60,000 nucleotides of DNA from Antedon mediterranea (GCF_964355755.1 NC_092671.1:13002501-13062500), one strand, 5' to 3'. Numbered from the stretch's first letter, positions 38,694 through 50,987 are shown. Program-made: numbers and translations. Notes: generated by a model not told the origin, from the sequence alone.

Positions 38694-41197
38694 TCTAATA
38701 ATAATCCTATTATATAGACAATATATCCTCACCTTATAGCTTAAGAAAAACAATTTTATTCAACAATTCAAATTTATTAAAATTTCTAAGCAGCTAATTT
38801 TGGTTTTGAATTATCTATGGTGAAGCATGTTGACTTGGTTGGATTAACATGGCAGTATGTTTATAATATTACTTAAGATTAACAATACGAAACTACCTAT
38901 CCTACATTTTATGCAAATTGTCCACATTTCCTTGTCTGTGGGAAGAATTTTGGGTAGTCATAAAACCTAAGATCTGTAACTATTTATGAAAAAAGTGAAT
39001 CGTCGTTTGCTGAATACCATATAATAATTTATTAGCTGGTTTTAGGTATTGTTTGATATATATCGGCTAACGTGGAAAAGTAAAGGCATACAACACTAAT
39101 GAACAACCTGTATACATATAAATGTAAAATTTTGTATATAGAGCCTTAGTAACTTTGGTTACTATATTCTATACCAATGACTAAATATTATATGATTAAT
39201 ATTACTGAGATTTATCGTTAAATATTCTATAATTGTGATATCCTTTAATAGAAATGTTGTTGTTTGAAGGATGAAGACTTTTCTTTCAGTAATACATACT
39301 CCTTGAAAATAAAACATACTATCTGCACCATTATTATCAATAAAGGAATAACTTATGTTCAAAATTATTTATTCAAAATCCATATCAAAATTAAATTTTG
39401 ACTGATGGAATTAATATTCTTAGTGTTGGTACTGTGTAACGGCCAGAGAATGGACATCAATATTATGATTCCGTCTCTTTCATTATTATATCATATAATA
39501 ATTTAATGAATCTGATAAGTTTACTAACCAGACCTCCTAGTCTGGAGAGCTTGGTTTGACATGCAATTATTACATGCAACAAGTATACTCGGGCTCATGT
39601 GTGGATAATATACTATACTACTATTGATATTTAAATAAGCTATTTAGCCATTCTTCACTCATTTTTCTGTTGCTCATTTTTATATTATGCACAGAAATAA
39701 TATGAATGTAATGTATACAAAGGGGTTTCTGGAAATGTTCATTTGCATAATTAAAAAGAAATTCATATAAAGTATGGTTTAATTGTGATGATATACATGT
39801 AATATTGGTTCAATGCCATAAACTATAAGCAATATCAATTATATAAAATTTATTTTAGCCTTCCTTTAAAAATATTATATACAGTAAATGTAAATGCTGA
39901 AGAAGAGGGCCAGATTGGAAATCTTACCCCCATAAAATGTGACAAAAAAAGTATTTGGCCAACAATGCCAAAATATCTGTAGTTTAGTTACATCACATTC
40001 CTTTTTATATGCAATTTTAACAAATTAATGAATTCATAATGTGTATTATTTAGTTTATTAGAATGTTTATTTTAATGCATTTACTTTGATTTTTAAAACT
40101 TGTGTGTAGAATAAGTAGTCTATATGATTGTGGAATACAATTCTCTATTCCTAGAGGTATTGATTGCTTTAATTTTCTCCCTATTTTCTTTAATTTTGGC
40201 CTGTTATAATGTGACCGTCTTGCCATGTTTTTGTCATACTGTTTACTGTACTTTATTTTGCTGTATTTAGTTTTCATAGGAGCACAATGACGCTCCTAAA
40301 TAATAATTAACCACTGTCTTTGCCATTGTTTGTGCAATTGTTTCAGACCATTTTGGTTCTGTTTATAAGAAATTCTAATAAAAACATATATTTATGTGCA
40401 CTTAAATTAATATAAAAAAAATCACAGACTTCTACTAACCACATATGTACATATATATGTATAATGTATGTACACATGCATGTAAATATAATATATATAT
40501 ACATAAATTCATATATGTGTATTTGTATACATTTACATATAGATGTTTATGTGTTATTGTTCCATGTCCTTAATGAACAAAAAAAGGTCATTGTTGATTT
40601 TTCTTTTCAATTACAAATATAATGTTAGTTATTACCTATTTGGATTCATGTAATATAGTTCATTTAGATAAGATAATAAGTAAATAACATGCACCTTATC
40701 TACTGTGTTCACTTTAGTAAATTTCAAGAAATAAAAAAAAATGACCATGTCTTCCTAGCGGGGCGGGGTAGGCTACTCTGTCGCCAACTGTACCACGACC
40801 GACTGGTAGACTTACGCTTATTGCTACCGTGTGTCTGATAAAATTATTACAATAAAACTGGGTGTTATAAAATAATAATCATCATATTTAAAGTGTTGCA
40901 TGAATTCATCTACACAAACAATTGCTTTTTAAATCTTGTTCAGTGTGATTTTGTTTTTGGAAATTCCATATAAAGAGAATCTAATGCTGAATTAATAATA
41001 TCCATATTGATGATACATAATATTATTGTAAATAGGATTTTTTAACAGTATTTAACTTAACCATTCAGTCATGTGATTGCTTAATGTATAAGATAAACAA
41101 ACTTTACAAAGTCTGTAGCTGTTTTCAATTCACTAATTTTCTCTAAATTGTATAAAATGTTAATCTGACCCTGGTGAAGTATCAAGGAAAGACAATA

Positions 41198-41353
41198 GGG
41201 AGCTTTCCATTTGCGATGACCGACTAGGTCAGGTCAGTTGATGTGTCGTTGGTCATTGTCTGTACCTAGAAACCATCAGAGTGAGAAAACACTCCCTGCA
41301 TGCGCACAATGAATTAACATGTTGTTTGTTGGTCGTCGCAAATCATATCTCCC
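41198..41353. mobile_element. TA-flanked MITE, 156 bp
   Basis: The left end GGGAGCTTTCCATTTGCGAT is followed by GACC. The right end is the near reverse complement (GGTCGTCGCAAATC, then TCTCCC). TA lies directly outside both ends (41196-41197 and 41354-41355). No coding content; Tc1/mariner-like by its target site. Confidence 0.8.
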
Positions 41354-42562
41354 TATATAATAATGTATGCATATGATTGGCCTCACACACATATATGTGT
41401 AACATAAACATTATATTGATCACTAGATAAATTGGTTATTTCATAACAAACATTCAAATGTTTTAAATGCATAATATGTAAAGCAATTTCTATATAATTT
41501 CAATTATTTATTGCTATAAAAAAGAAGTCATAGAATTGAAACTAGAGTGATGAATAACTTTTTATTTCATATTGAAAATTGGCTATACCATCAAGAGATC
41601 TATCCACATATCCCCCAATTTATCAAATTACCAAATATACTTATGACATCCCTTTAAATTCACTATTGTATGTAATAACATTATGTTTTGATTTACCCAA
41701 AAGTAAGAATACTGCAATATCAGTACAGTAGCTTAAAATATGGAATGGCTAAAAATATATATAACAAAATAAAGAAAGTTTAAATTACAGCATCCTATTA
41801 TATACATCACTAACCAAAATACCCGCTATCATAAACACAATGAGATATTTAGTTTGTTCACACTCTAGTACAGTTAATGGAGAATTTTTCAATTAAACTT
41901 CTGTATATGATCATAAGACTATACTAAAGAGCAATAGTGTGGTCCTGCTCTAAAATCGTTATCGTTGTTGTTTTAGGTTTCGTGACTACCCAAATTGTGC
42001 ATAGTTGCGGAAGCTATCACAGCAGTTGATAGGCAAGGAGCATGAGCAGCAACTGTTGGCTTGTCTCATAGTGTATGGGGCTACGTAATGCATGCATCGA
42101 AAGTGCCTATTGTTACAGTCAAATTTTACCTAACTATTAATGATACATTGGTATTAAACTATTATGTAATTTTGTGCTTGGAGTGACCATAAAAAGGTAC
42201 TACAGTTGGTATGAAAAATGTTTTATTAAGATTTGTGGAACTGTAAACATCTGAGTGATATTGGTATTCTGTGTACATAGGAACTTTCCTGAAATTGAAT
42301 GCAAACAGATTAATCACTGTTCCCCTCAAACTCTAATAGACTTCAAAATCTTTTTACATTTAAATGTTTGAACATAAGCTATGTTAATGTATCATAATTG
42401 ACCAGTTTTAATTTTCTCTTATTTTCAACAATAACAAATATGGAAATTATTGAATAAATGATTTAACTGTGTTCTATGGAATGCATAACAATATATAATG
42501 GGTGTAATGTATGGAAGGCTATTATGGTCAAAAAAGTGTTTGCCGTATTGTAAAAGAAAATG

Positions 42563-42745
42563 ATTATACATTTTAATGAATATTCATATCTCCTCATTAA
42601 GATGATATCTGATTCATTAATAAATTATGCATTTTAATGAATATTTATTTATCTCCTTATTAAGATGGTATCCGATTCGTTAATAAATTATGCATTTTAA
42701 TGAATATTCATATCTCATCATTAAGTAAACATCTCATTCATAAAT
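42563..42745. repeat. Three tandem copies of a 61-63-bp unit
   Basis: Copies start near 42563, 42624 and 42687. Shared blocks are ATTATGCATTTTAATGAATA, TCATATCTCC-TCATTAAG and ATCTGATTCATTAATAA. The third copy is worn at its end. Confidence 0.85.
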
Positions 42746-44424
42746 TTATTATCCATATTTTGGAAAGAGTCATTCACGACTATTGTTAAAATGTACACAA
42801 ATTAGTATTCTATTTTTTATTTTAATATTTTTACATTTTACAAGGAGAGATCTAAAGTGTTATGGCAGAACCTCCGACTTTTTCTCTTCTCTCTCATCTT
42901 TTCCGCAATATTTTATGATATTGCGTTGTATTAGCTTCTAGTCGTTTGCTTTGTTGTGATAAAGGCCTTGCCTAGTCTTACTAAAACCGGATTGTTAAAC
43001 CCTTTTTAGGGCTAAACTTTAAATGCATAGATAGAATATACACATGAAAATATTATATTAAACATAACATACTTTACACACAAGTTCTCAATATGAATGA
43101 GTACAAAATTCCATTCACCAACATAAAAAATAAAATATTGTAAATGGATAGCATCTATGGAGTATCATTTCGTATGTATAGGCATCTTGATTTGCATATA
43201 TATATATATATATAAATGGTTTGGTTATGACCTGCCTATTTGAAACCAAATCATATTGTATGACTTTGTAATGGTCATTTTTCAAGAGGTATTAACCAAC
43301 ATACGTTTGAAGTATTTTATTATGTATTTCGCTATTGTTGGTTTGATATATTATATATATTATATATAATTATATATTTTTTAATTTTAATATCTTTATT
43401 TTTATTTATGTGGAGCAAAAATGAGGCTTAATTCTTTCCTCATCTCTTTATATTCCTTATACAGTTCATTATCCCTGCTATTAAAACTTAAGTACAAATT
43501 TAAGATTTACCCAATTGCTTCAGTTTTATTTCACAATTGTTGAGAAGAGCTTCTGTAAGTTGCATGCATATTCTACATTACGATACAGTTGAAGCTTTAA
43601 CATAACTAATGACAATATATAAACAAATAAACAAGCATAAATAATGAATTCCTCTTTCATGTTTTTGTTATGTTATCTGCTGAGTGAAAACGCATTCAGC
43701 TTAAATAAATCCCGATAAGAAAACCACATGGTTTTGAAGCATTTCCATTCATATATACTATACATAATATATATATATATTATTATATATAATACATTCA
43801 TATACATTATCTAAATCTATGTATAGTGTTGCCAATGTATAGTGTAACATTGTATGCTATGTGAATCGTATCCAAGATATAACTGTCAACGTCTTTATTC
43901 TTCTCTAAGCCTCTACGCTTCGCTCTATATTATCAAGATTGTAAATAAATTTTTAACACTCGTATGTCTATACAAAAAAACCCTTGTTTTTGTGTTTTAT
44001 TATTGACTATGGTTACCTTATTCTTTGTTTATTTTATCCTTAAAGTTTCTTCAGATTAACTTTTTCCTCTGTTTGTAGTTGATGCCATCTTGCACTCTGT
44101 ACATGTGTGCTTTGTGATTTGCACATTTTTATTTCACCTCTTTTCAACTTCAGTATGACATATAACCATTAATTGGTTGTATTTGCCACACCTAAAACTA
44201 TCTCAATATCTCCACACACTATAAGTAAACAAATTCATCAAGCAAGATTTGAACCATTACATCAAACACACCACTACACTGCCTAGTAACACTCTAGGCT
44301 AACCAATTTCTGGAAACAGCTGGTGAATCCAAGTTGTCCTTTTCCAGTATGATTTTGTACATGAATAATTCATGAGGCAAATACAACCATATATTAAACA
44401 TTCACCGACAACAAAACCATCTTA

Positions 44425-44670
44425 TGAAAGTGTGGCGGATGTACGACTACTTATCGCGAGTACGAATCTAATGCTTGTTGCATTGCTTGTATCCTTAGGC
44501 AGGACACTTTACTTACGTTTTCCTCTCTCCACAACAGTGCACAAATGGGTACCTTGCTGCATTATGGGAATATGCTTCCATGTGCTTGATCCAAAAATTA
44601 CCGGGGTAATAATGCGAAGCTTAATGTGGATTAAGTGCTGTATAAGAATGAGTATTATTACAGTTTTGTG
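44425..44670 (+). repeat. SINE-like dispersed repeat
   Basis: Contains TCCTTAGGCAGGACACTTTA, CTCTCTCCAC, a CAAATGGGTACC motif and, near the end, TTAAGTGCTGTATAAGAA then ATTATTA. I recall this order of motifs from interspersed repeats in other marine invertebrates, but cannot name the family. It explains the 99-codon frame here. Confidence 0.45.
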
Positions 44671-45571
44671 AATAAAAGAGATTTGGACCATGTAAATTGG
44701 ACGAAGATACAATGCTACTAGACAGAGACATTCACCTGTAGAGTACACAGTTGACTACTGCAACATTCAGCGAACGTTTAGAACACTAGATGCCGAACAT
44801 GTACATGTACAACTCAACAAATTGACATTCATTATACTTCTCATTTTTCTTGAAACTGAAATCTTTTTACATTTACAATTCCTTCCTTAATTAAAATTCA
44901 CTTTTCAGAAAAAATCTTGGGAAGGTAGGAAAGTGTGCCTAGGTCCAAATTTATTGTGTTCTAGAAAATTTGAAGGGAGTATTTTAAAAGAAGCCATCTA
45001 ATTAAATTTTGCATTAGCATTCACTTAAGTCTTATCAATTACTACATCAAGCGTGGGACTACACATTTCTCAGAATTCTACGCAGATAATGACATTTCCA
45101 TATGGAAATTAGAATAATCTTTGTCAAGTAGGTATTTTAGATTTCAAAATTTTAATTAGATATGCTGATAATTATACAATAAAGCAATGGTTGTATCTGC
45201 AGGCTCTGAAAGAGTGGAAAAACGTCTAACCTAAAAACATAAAAATACAGAATGAATTAATCTAAAGTAAATTGTGAACTTTTAAAATCCATCAAATGAA
45301 AAAGTTAACCATACGAACAATGATATGTTTATGGATGCACTGCATATGCAATCCAACTTCAAAATTGGATTTTAATACACATGGCTTTTATCACGAACAT
45401 ACAGATGAGACTGTATACATTATGCACATATATAAAAACATGTTTGCCTTGTAACTGTTTCGTATATCAGGCCCATGTCCTAACAAAGATTGGGTTTAGT
45501 TGTTTCTATATATTATTGAATGCAGTTACATGGCATCTTCCCCTGTTTTTTAACGAATTACAATCAGGACC

Positions 45572-45698
45572 TAAAGCCCTGTCTACACTATCAAACTTTA
45601 TGTGACAAAAAAATGTGATGTGCCCATATATGGACAACATAATGATGTCACATCGCACTTTTTTTGTCAAACTAGTTTGATAGCATAGACAGACCTTA
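45572..45698. mobile_element. Small MITE, copy 2 of a two-copy family
   Basis: The left end TAAAGCCCTGTCTACACTAT and the right end ATAGCATAGACAGACCTTA are imperfect inverted repeats. The interior matches the 11.8-kb copy (TGTGATGTGCCCATATATGG; TTTTTTTGTCAAACTAGTTTGAT-like). It lies about 100 bp past the probable polyadenylation signal of the transposase-like gene. Confidence 0.8.
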
Positions 45699-45814
45699 AG
45701 TATATTTTGTCCAAGCTTATCAGAGTCCGCGCATGACATTGTGATATCAAAGCCCAAAATGTAAAACTAGTATAATAAAATTAAAACACTCCAATGTTAG
45801 AATATACTGTATTC

Positions 45815-45820
45815 TTTATT
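45815..45820 (-). terminator. Candidate polyadenylation signal of the FLYWCH/MULE gene
   Basis: TTTATT on the + strand is AATAAA on the - strand, 80 nt beyond the TAA stop at 45900-45902. Confidence 0.55.
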
Positions 45821-45899
45821 AATATAAACATTTATAGATATTGAGATATTGCCCATGCTACAGTCATATTTAAATATTACGCACTTTTACATTAACAAT

Positions 45900-47929
45900 T
45901 TATTTGTTCATAAAATCTTCATTGTTTAAAGGATTGTTAATATTATATGATGATTTCAGCAATTGGGAAAGTGTTATATCTTTAGATTCATATTTTGCCC
46001 ATAATTTAAACAACTTGGATTGCTTTGTGGTTCTGCATTTCTTCTGAAACCTTGTCAATTTCTCAAAGTTCATTGGCTTCTTTAAAGGAGTGACTGACTG
46101 TGCTTCCTCCCAGAGCAAGCCAATTATACGATTAATACTGGCTTTTGGAACTATTCTTTGATGCCAGCCCTCAACTTCAGTGGTTGTTCTTGTTGCCATT
46201 CCATATACACACCATGAAATTATAGGCCATTGGGGATTATTTATCCACACTACCCGGAAGTAATCAATGAGTGGTAAGAGTGGTTGGTCACATTGGCTTG
46301 CAATCTCTTCAAACACTGTAGGAATCTGTTCAGCTGGAATGAATGGCAACGCTAAAAGCTCTTTTATTTGGTTGAAAACTGGTGATGAAATTGTAAAAGC
46401 CAGATTCAAACCAAGATTGACAATTTGCATATACACAGATTCTGTCCAATGGAAAACACAACCCTGCAATACAACGTCTGGGAAAACAGTATCGAAAGCT
46501 TCCCATAACTCTGCATCGTAGCCAAGTATTATTTTTTTCACTTTGATTTTTGGTATTAATTCTCCAATCTTTTCTAACACAGAAATGTAGTCATTGGTTT
46601 GCTTCCTTGACATGACCACAAATACCTGGGCATAGGGTTTTACATTGTCTTCATCCTTTAAATATGTACTGAGAGTAAATATCTGTTGGAAAGGAGCTCT
46701 TACTAGCTTACAACTCACATCTGCAAATAGAGTTTTTGATTTCTTAAGCACTCGAAACTGCTCCGGTGTAGCAAATATCAAATGTCGGGCATTTAAAAGT
46801 TCAACATCAGCAACTAAAAAATCAGCTGGAACTTGTTTTCCATTCATGTAAAATTTAATATTTTTAGGTTGCCTAGTACTAGTTGGTTGACATTTCTTTT
46901 CATCTGTGTGTTCGTCGGGTTTTTCTAACTTTGCTTTCTGAATCCGAACATGATTGTGTGGCTGATTGCCAGGAATAAAAGTATCACCAACCTGCGACAC
47001 CTTTGCATGACAACAAATTCCTTTTCGTCGTACATTGCAAGTCCATGTAACTTTCGATGAATTACCACGTTTGTCCATTGGTTTTCTGTTGTACTTATTG
47101 CCAGAACTGTCAATTAAGATTGGTCTACGACGTTGGGAGCCCTCTGGAACAACCTTGTAAGTATGAACTTCCACAGCTGACAGTTCAGTTAACAGAGTAT
47201 TGATGGCAATAGTTTCCTCTAAACTGGTCTTTTTATCAGACAAACTTACAGTTACTGGTGCATTGGATGTGCTGCAAAAAACTTCCATATCTTCTGTGCA
47301 ACTCGTATGTGCCTCCTGTTGTTGCTCTGTGGTCACCTCCTCAACTAACATTACTACTACCTCTTCTGGATCTGTTTCTACTACATCTACTGGTACGTCT
47401 ACTAATTCTACTGTTTCTATTTTTATATGTTCTGAATCTGCTGGCCCAGATTCTTTTTTAACTGTTGGTACTGCATCAACTAGGAATTGTTCCATTACTA
47501 GTCCATGTAGGTCAGATGGATCAACATGTCCTGACTCTATTACTTTTATAGGTAGGGCTATATCACTAACTGGTTCAGATTTTGGAAATTGTTCTGTCGC
47601 TTCATCAACTGGTCTGGCTTGTACCACTTTACCAAATTCTATTACTTTTATTTGTTGGTCTAGAGAAACAACTGGCTCTGATTTCAGCACTTGTTCTGGT
47701 TCTTTGCCAACAGGTCCTGTTTCTACTTTACTTGATTCCATTACCTTTACTGGTACAGGTAGGCCAATATCACCAAATTGCTCTGATTTTGGAACTTGAT
47801 CTGGTGCTTCGTCAACTGACTGTTTTTCTTCCACTGATTCCATTTCTTTTTCTATGGCACCAACTTTCTCTGCTTTCACCACTTGCACTGGAACTAATTC
47901 TAATCCTTCTAATTGATCTTCAAGTTGTT
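45900..47929 (-). CDS. FLYWCH/MULE gene, main exon
   Basis: The frame is open from beyond 47929 to TAA at 45900-45902, and the codons from 47888 upstream have no ATG. The first possible starts in the open frame are GTG or TTG, which animals rarely use. Upstream in the same frame the sequence turns into a classic acceptor (ctatttatttacag) before AACAACTTGAAG, so the exon most likely begins at 47929. It carries nearly all of the protein, including the FLYWCH-like finger and the D-D-E set. No stop or frameshift breaks it. Confidence 0.85.
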
Positions 47930-49014
47930 CTGTAAATAAATAGAGATTGAAGGTTAGCCAAATATATACGGGTATACAGTATAGCCTACCGTCCTGCCAA
48001 AAAACAAATGGTAAAATGCATTCGGTAGCCTACACCATTGTTTATCACCACGATAATACAAATACATACTACATAATTTCGTTCTGACTAGGTATTCTAC
48101 TATAATTAAATAAATAGACAAGTTTCGTGCTACGGAAGCTGGCTGAAATTCCCTGAAAATGCAATTTTTGTTTTGTTTTTTACATTTGGCTGGTCATGAC
48201 TTTTTGTCAAGAAATTGTCTATTTTAATAATTATTAATTTTAATAATAATTCTAATAATATTAAAATAATAATTCAATATAATAATTTACATATATCACA
48301 TGCCATATTATTAATATTATTATTAATAATAATATTTAATTTATAATAATTATTATGACCATATACACAGAGTTACACAGTCCTACACCTATTTATGTAA
48401 GTAATTTAATTACCGTATAATATAACTTTATTTCTCCATACACACAAAGCAATTTAAAAAAAACCCCAAAAAACAAAACAAAAACAGTAAATATTTGCAT
48501 AAAGGGGATTCCCCTATACCATTCGTATGCAACGATAATACACAACAAGAAGCCGAGCGTTTTTTCCGCGCGACCCACTCTCTTATCTCGAGCTCGAGTC
48601 GAGCAGCCATTTTAATTTGCATTTTTAAGACCTCTGCTAGCAGCTAGGCCTCTCTCCCGATCCTACACATCTAGTAGGCCTAGGAGGTAGCTAGATAGAA
48701 TGAATTCAAAAAACACATCTCCAAAAGTATATGATTTTTAATTATAGATTCTGAAATTGATAATGCAGCTAATAAAACGACGATCTAACAATAATGTATC
48801 ATTAACATAAATAGTGTAAGGCCTAGGAATACACGCTCTTCTTTTCCTGTGTGTGTGAAATGCAGGATCGAAAGTGGTTCCAGCCCGTCCACTCACTCAG
48901 CTAACTAGGCTAGGCTAACTAGCTATTTTGAAAAACCTAGAATATTATATAATACTTCCCTGTGTAAGTTCAACGTAAAAGTATCAAGTAAAACTAAACT
49001 ATACCTGCTTGCAT
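45900..49014 (-). CDS. FLYWCH zinc-finger / MULE transposase-like protein, gene span
   Basis: Proposed join is 49014-49005 plus 47929-45900, 680 codons including stop. Residues 18-250 form an acidic, Val/Glu/Pro-rich segment with three copies of a module like PKSEPVSDIALPIKVIESG and SUMO-consensus-like sites (VKKE, IKIE). Residues about 263-330 resemble a FLYWCH zinc finger: ILIDSSGNKYNR, TWTCNV, CCHAKV and a closing HNH. Residues about 400-600 resemble the MULE transposase DDE domain: FADVSCK (D407), IILGYDAELWEAF (D475), GCVFHW, and TTEVEGWH (Glu 588 or 590). Spacing and order fit MULE proteins, where the CxxH after the second Asp is typical. The long frame, the intron and the absence of visible terminal repeats suggest either a host gene of transposon origin or an element whose ends I missed. 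DNA binding in the nucleus is the likely role. Confidence 0.75.
47930..49004 (-). other. Intron of FLYWCH/MULE gene (inferred)
   Basis: 1075 bp. It contains AT/TAATAA runs (48.22-48.36 kb) and a CpG-bearing stretch at 48.54-48.62 kb with an AAAATGGCTGC site (- strand), listed as a possible second promoter. GGCCTAG palindromes begin to cluster around 48.64 kb. Confidence 0.5.
48545..48625 (-). promoter_or_regulatory. CpG-bearing stretch with YY1-like site, possible second promoter
   Basis: CCGAGCG, CCGCGCG and two CTCGAG-type palindromes stand out in AT-rich DNA. On the - strand AAAATGGCTGC matches the AANATGGC core of YY1 sites found near start sites of many animal genes. The ATG inside it opens a short frame, but none of the donors I tried there joins the main exon in frame. 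I therefore read it as regulatory at best. Confidence 0.3.
49005..49014 (-). CDS. Candidate first coding exon, 10 nt, of FLYWCH/MULE gene
   Basis: On the - strand: ATGCAAGCAG then gtatag. The three codons plus one base join AA at the main exon start to give MQAEQLEDQLEG, continuing in the open frame. G at -3 gives an acceptable start context. Phase, donor and start codon all fit, but a 10-nt coding segment can match by chance. Confidence 0.45.
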
Positions 49015-49079
49015 TACCGATGTGATTGTAATCAACAGTCAATTTAAGGTAAAAACATTCTACTTTTGTCAAAATACGT

Positions 49080-49180
49080 ATCTCGAGCGGCTTTTTTTTT
49101 ACTCGAGCGTTCCGTTGGGGGAGAGAGACACGAAATCTTCGTTGATTATGAACTCACTGAAGCGGAACCGAGTCATCAAT
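49080..49180 (-). promoter_or_regulatory. Possible promoter/5' UTR of FLYWCH/MULE gene
   Basis: This region upstream of the inferred ATG is richer in G+C and CpG than its surroundings (CTCGAGCG, CGTTCCGTTGGGGGAGAG, AGCGGAACCGAG). No TATA box is evident at a set distance. The call is positional. Confidence 0.3.
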
Positions 49181-49186
49181 TAATTT

Positions 49187-50033
49187 TAAAGATGTATTGT
49201 CCCTTTGACTAATTCCAAAAAAATAAAAAATAAAAGATTTTGGAAAAAGGTGGCTCATTTTGAAGTATCATAATAATTATTTACTATCGCCAAAAATTTT
49301 TCGAAAAAAAAATCATTTAACTGAAATACAGACGTTTTTTTGTTAAAAAAATAACTTTGACTTCCAGTCAAAGTTTTCGATCAAAACATATCCCATAATG
49401 AAACGCGCTTGTTTGGCTACTCTGTATGCATAATCATAAAACTTCCTTATAATTATGATCTGTGTGAAAATACCTTCTCAACCGGCCGTGACGAGTTGTA
49501 AACAATCCTAATTAGCATATGCATAATGCGTACTCATGGTTTGAAATCTTTGTTTACTTTCGCTCGCGACGATTTTCCAGATGAAATGTAATCAAACTAA
49601 TTTACCTGTTAATTACGTAAACTTGTTGTTTTTGGCTCGAATTTTCGACTTAAAGTGAATAACTTTAATATTACTTTGATATGGCCACTTTAAATTTAGA
49701 ATATTTTGACCTTCATTTTTTTGTGTTTCAAGGGATAATACATCTTTAAATGATGAATGCTAATTTATTTGTTTCAAAATTTATATGAAATAAATGTTTT
49801 TTTCATAGTATCCTATTATAAAATGACAAAATAAATGATCAAATTCAAACAAAAACCCATTGGCTGGTCGCCAATTTGACTATTTTTTGCTTTAAATTAC
49901 AGTTTTTTGCAGGTAAATATTTCGATTCAAAGTGGAGAACTACTACTAGGTATGTGACATTAAAATGGCATATTCAAAAACAAAAATGTAAAAAATTAAT
50001 TTTTTCAGTGGGACAATACATCTTTAATTATGT
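49187..50033. mobile_element. Inverted-repeat element(s) with AAAGATGTATTGTCCC ends
   Basis: The left end TTAAAGATGTATTGTCCC (about 49187) is answered by reverse complements at two places: GGGATAATACATCTTTAA near 49732-49749 and GGGACAATACATCTTTAA at 50012-50029. Either a 560-bp element is followed by the end of a second copy, or one 840-bp element contains an inner end. The interior is non-coding and includes a small inverted pair, ACTTTGACTTCCAGTCAAAGT. Confidence 0.7.
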
Positions 50034-50179
50034 TCCTCCTTTGTAAATAAAATGTCAACTTTGATAGCGCCATCATCGTCAATATTTTGAAGTTAAAGAG
50101 AAAACAAAAGAATTGTTTAACCAACCGTAAATTGTCTTTCTTTTTGCGATAAGTTCTCAAGAGCAAAGTAAGTGCCGTA

Positions 50180-50660
50180 AAGTAGGCCTAGCTAGGCCCT
50201 GACTATACAGTCAAATGTTCTTTCGTGCGTACAACACAACAAAAATCGCCTCGCCTTTAGCTTTTTTCTATTTTCCTATTTCAAGACTCTAGACCTAGGC
50301 CTAGCCCTACTAAAAAAGGTTAATTTTATTGTAAGTATCTGTAGTAGAGTAGACTAGGCCTAGGCCTACTAGCCCTAGATAGAGGGTAGCCTCTACACTT
50401 TTTGGTTAAGTTGTGGTAGTGGTGGACGTGTACAACAAGTGGAATATCAGCCCAGCCTAACTAAGCCTAGACCCCTAGCTATCCCGCTAGACCTAGCCTA
50501 TAGGCAGGGACAGTAGTGTTATAATATTAGTAGGTAAGGCTAGGCTAGGCCTAGTTTAGTTAAGAAAAAAGGGTACGTTGTTGGTAGGCTAGTTAGATAC
50601 TCCGCCTTCTAACTAAGGCCTATCTAGCCTACTAGGCTAGCTAGATATGATGATGATTGA
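50180..50660. repeat. Cluster of TAGGCCTAG-like palindromes
   Basis: TAGGCCTAG, CCTAGGCCTAG, CTAGGCTAG and relatives occur well over ten times in under 500 bp, in both orientations because they are palindromic. A weaker cluster lies at 48.64-48.92 kb and another near 54.14-54.20 kb. I know of no defined function. Confidence 0.6.
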
Positions 50661-50987
50661 TTGATTTTCATGATATTGGTTGATAATGATATGCCGCAGA
50701 AGACTATATTTTTGGAGGTTTTGTTTGAGATTTTTGTACATAAATTTAGTGGCTGCATTTACGCCTAAGCCTAATCATAATATGGTAACCCTCCTAGTCT
50801 AGTCACCATCGTCTTTTCTCACCATTTTCCTTGAGGGATGTTTTTTTTTAGGCTAAGAGGGCTGCAGGCCTGATTGTCTGAATAGGCGCGCGTAGATATA
50901 GCATGAGGATTGCATCTACGCATACGTAGCCACTTTGTAAATTTGTGCATTAAAATATGCTCACCATACTATGTTATTTCTGTTGAT

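Larger units (their letters stand above)
37241..45570. other. Intergenic DNA between CACNB and the transposase-like gene
   Basis: The two genes converge here. I see repeats (20-bp array at 38.5 kb, MITE at 41.2 kb, 61-63-bp array at 42.6 kb, SINE-like unit at 44.4 kb) and AT dinucleotide runs (43.20, 43.35 and 43.77 kb), but no exon. Small reading frames have no recognisable content. Confidence 0.7.

Noticed and set aside
44372-44671. 99-codon frame as a small membrane protein
   Set aside because: It coincides with a SINE-like repeat containing the TCCTTAGGCAGGACACTTTA and CAAATGGGTACC motifs.
47200-47935. 199- and 117-codon + strand frames opposite the FLYWCH/MULE gene
   Set aside because: Ser/Thr-rich and Leu/Val-rich peptides are what the antisense of an acidic repeated coding region gives; no splice or start context supports them.
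48428-48622. Frame starting MAARLELEIREW in CpG-bearing DNA, as first exon of the FLYWCH/MULE gene
   Set aside because: Donors that I tried in this stretch either create a stop at the junction or do not fit the main exon's phase; kept only as a possible promoter.
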